From: Stenopsyche tienmushanensis
Taxonomy: Eukaryota; Arthropoda; Insecta; Trichoptera; Stenopsychidae
Length of the DNA: 64,000 bases
Direction of reading: 5' to 3'
Assembly (NCBI GenBank): GCA_008973525.1
Contig: WACJ01000055.1
Span: forward strand, 620,001 to 684,000
Within the stretch, counting starts at the first letter, position 1. The number at the start of each line of letters is the position of its first letter. The notes under the pieces are model-generated. The model saw only the letters and a program-made list of their open reading frames with translations, made no database searches and was not told the origin of the DNA. The translations under genes and the position numbers were made by a program. Of the stretch, positions 63,451 through 64,000 are shown one piece after another.

Positions 63451-64000
63451 TCTGAATGTTTTTCGGACAAATATCTGGAAAAAGTAAAATTCATCGTATT
63501 TTATTATAATCGACAATTATAAAACATGGTACTTCTTTAACCTTTTAACTGCCAGAGCGTAATAAGCGCGTATAAATGCGACTCGCCGGTGAGTCGTTGG
63601 TATTTAAAAAGTTAACACTGATTAAATCAAATATTAAATATAAAATTTGAACATTCTTCTTGATCGGAGAATTATAAAACACCAACGTCTATTGCTAAAG
63701 CTCTGAATTTTAATGAAGCAATAATTAAGACATATAAATTTAAATAAAAACAAAAAAAATATGTAAAATTTTGATAGTATTGTCTATCAGTGCAAAATAT
63801 TTCTCTGTATGAATATAGAAATTATCGATCAAAAAGGTTGATTTAAAAACTACCAAAATAAATAAACTTTGGATTTGTATGATAAATTAGAACATTTTTT
63901 AAAAATAGAAAACAGGGTTTCCAACTGTTATTTTTTTATTTCGGTTTTCGTTCCGATTTAGTCCCCAGCATTAATATTGGTGTGGCTATGGTTTTCACTC
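63451..64000. other. 5' flank of DUF4773-D
   Basis: This is the promoter side of the array's first transcribed gene. A small piggyBac-type insertion candidate lies at 63537-63615. No exon is seen to the window end. Confidence 0.5.
63537..63615. mobile_element. candidate 79-bp piggyBac-type mini-MITE
   Basis: The stretch is bounded by TTAA, with imperfect inverted ends (TTAACCTTTTAACTGCCA against TTAACTTTTTAAATACCA from the other side). A central palindrome (ACTCGCCGGTGAGT, one mismatch pair) is GC-richer than its flanks. It lies about 90 bases before the start codon of protein D. Confidence 0.5.

Noticed and set aside
1..64000. CRISPR arrays, operons, bacterial genes
   Set aside because: Spliced eukaryotic genes and insect transposons throughout; no regularly spaced identical repeats.

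Overview
This window looks like nuclear DNA from an insect. It is strongly AT-rich, its genes are split by short GT-AG introns, it carries mariner, pogo/Tigger, piggyBac-type and R1-type transposon remnants, and it holds DUF4773-type secreted proteins, which I know only from insects and relatives. The order (perhaps Hymenoptera) cannot be fixed from the sequence. All gene models below were built by hand from reading frame, splice signals and family motifs. For every multi-exon model except the first gene, the exon lengths sum to a whole number of codons.

Layout. Positions 1-19.4 kb hold no convincing exon; this is probably the long 5' intron or flank of an FLVCR-type MFS transporter. The last five exons of that gene lie at 19405-24067 (+), with one apparent frameshift. 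Positions 24.1-29.3 kb are AT-rich and gene-free. A tandem pair of SLC5 sodium-coupled transporters follows on the + strand (29261-32313, 598 aa; 35269-38294, 604 aa), separated by repeats. A small acidic protein of unknown function (39857-40603, +, 179 aa) meets the complete 14-exon NAA35 gene (NatC auxiliary subunit, 40895-46616, -, 734 aa) tail to tail. A pogo/Tigger remnant lies in NAA35 intron 2.

From 47.5 to 63.5 kb, four genes on the minus strand form an array of secreted cysteine-rich DUF4773-type proteins (274, 253, 353 and 577 aa), here called A to D in coordinate order. Each has a signal-peptide exon, a CxCx4CxCC cluster plus five further cysteines, a shared phase-1 intron just before the x-P-P/R-P-x-C segment, and a variable, mostly acidic tail. 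D is extreme, with poly-Asp tracts and an overlapping -1 frame that continues the protein. R1, mariner and piggyBac-type insertions sit between array members.

The genes do not form one pathway. Transport (FLVCR-like and SLC5 pair), N-terminal acetylation (NAA35) and the secreted array are neighbours without an obvious functional link. The most unusual content is the DUF4773 array with its acidic tails and the frame structure of its largest member.
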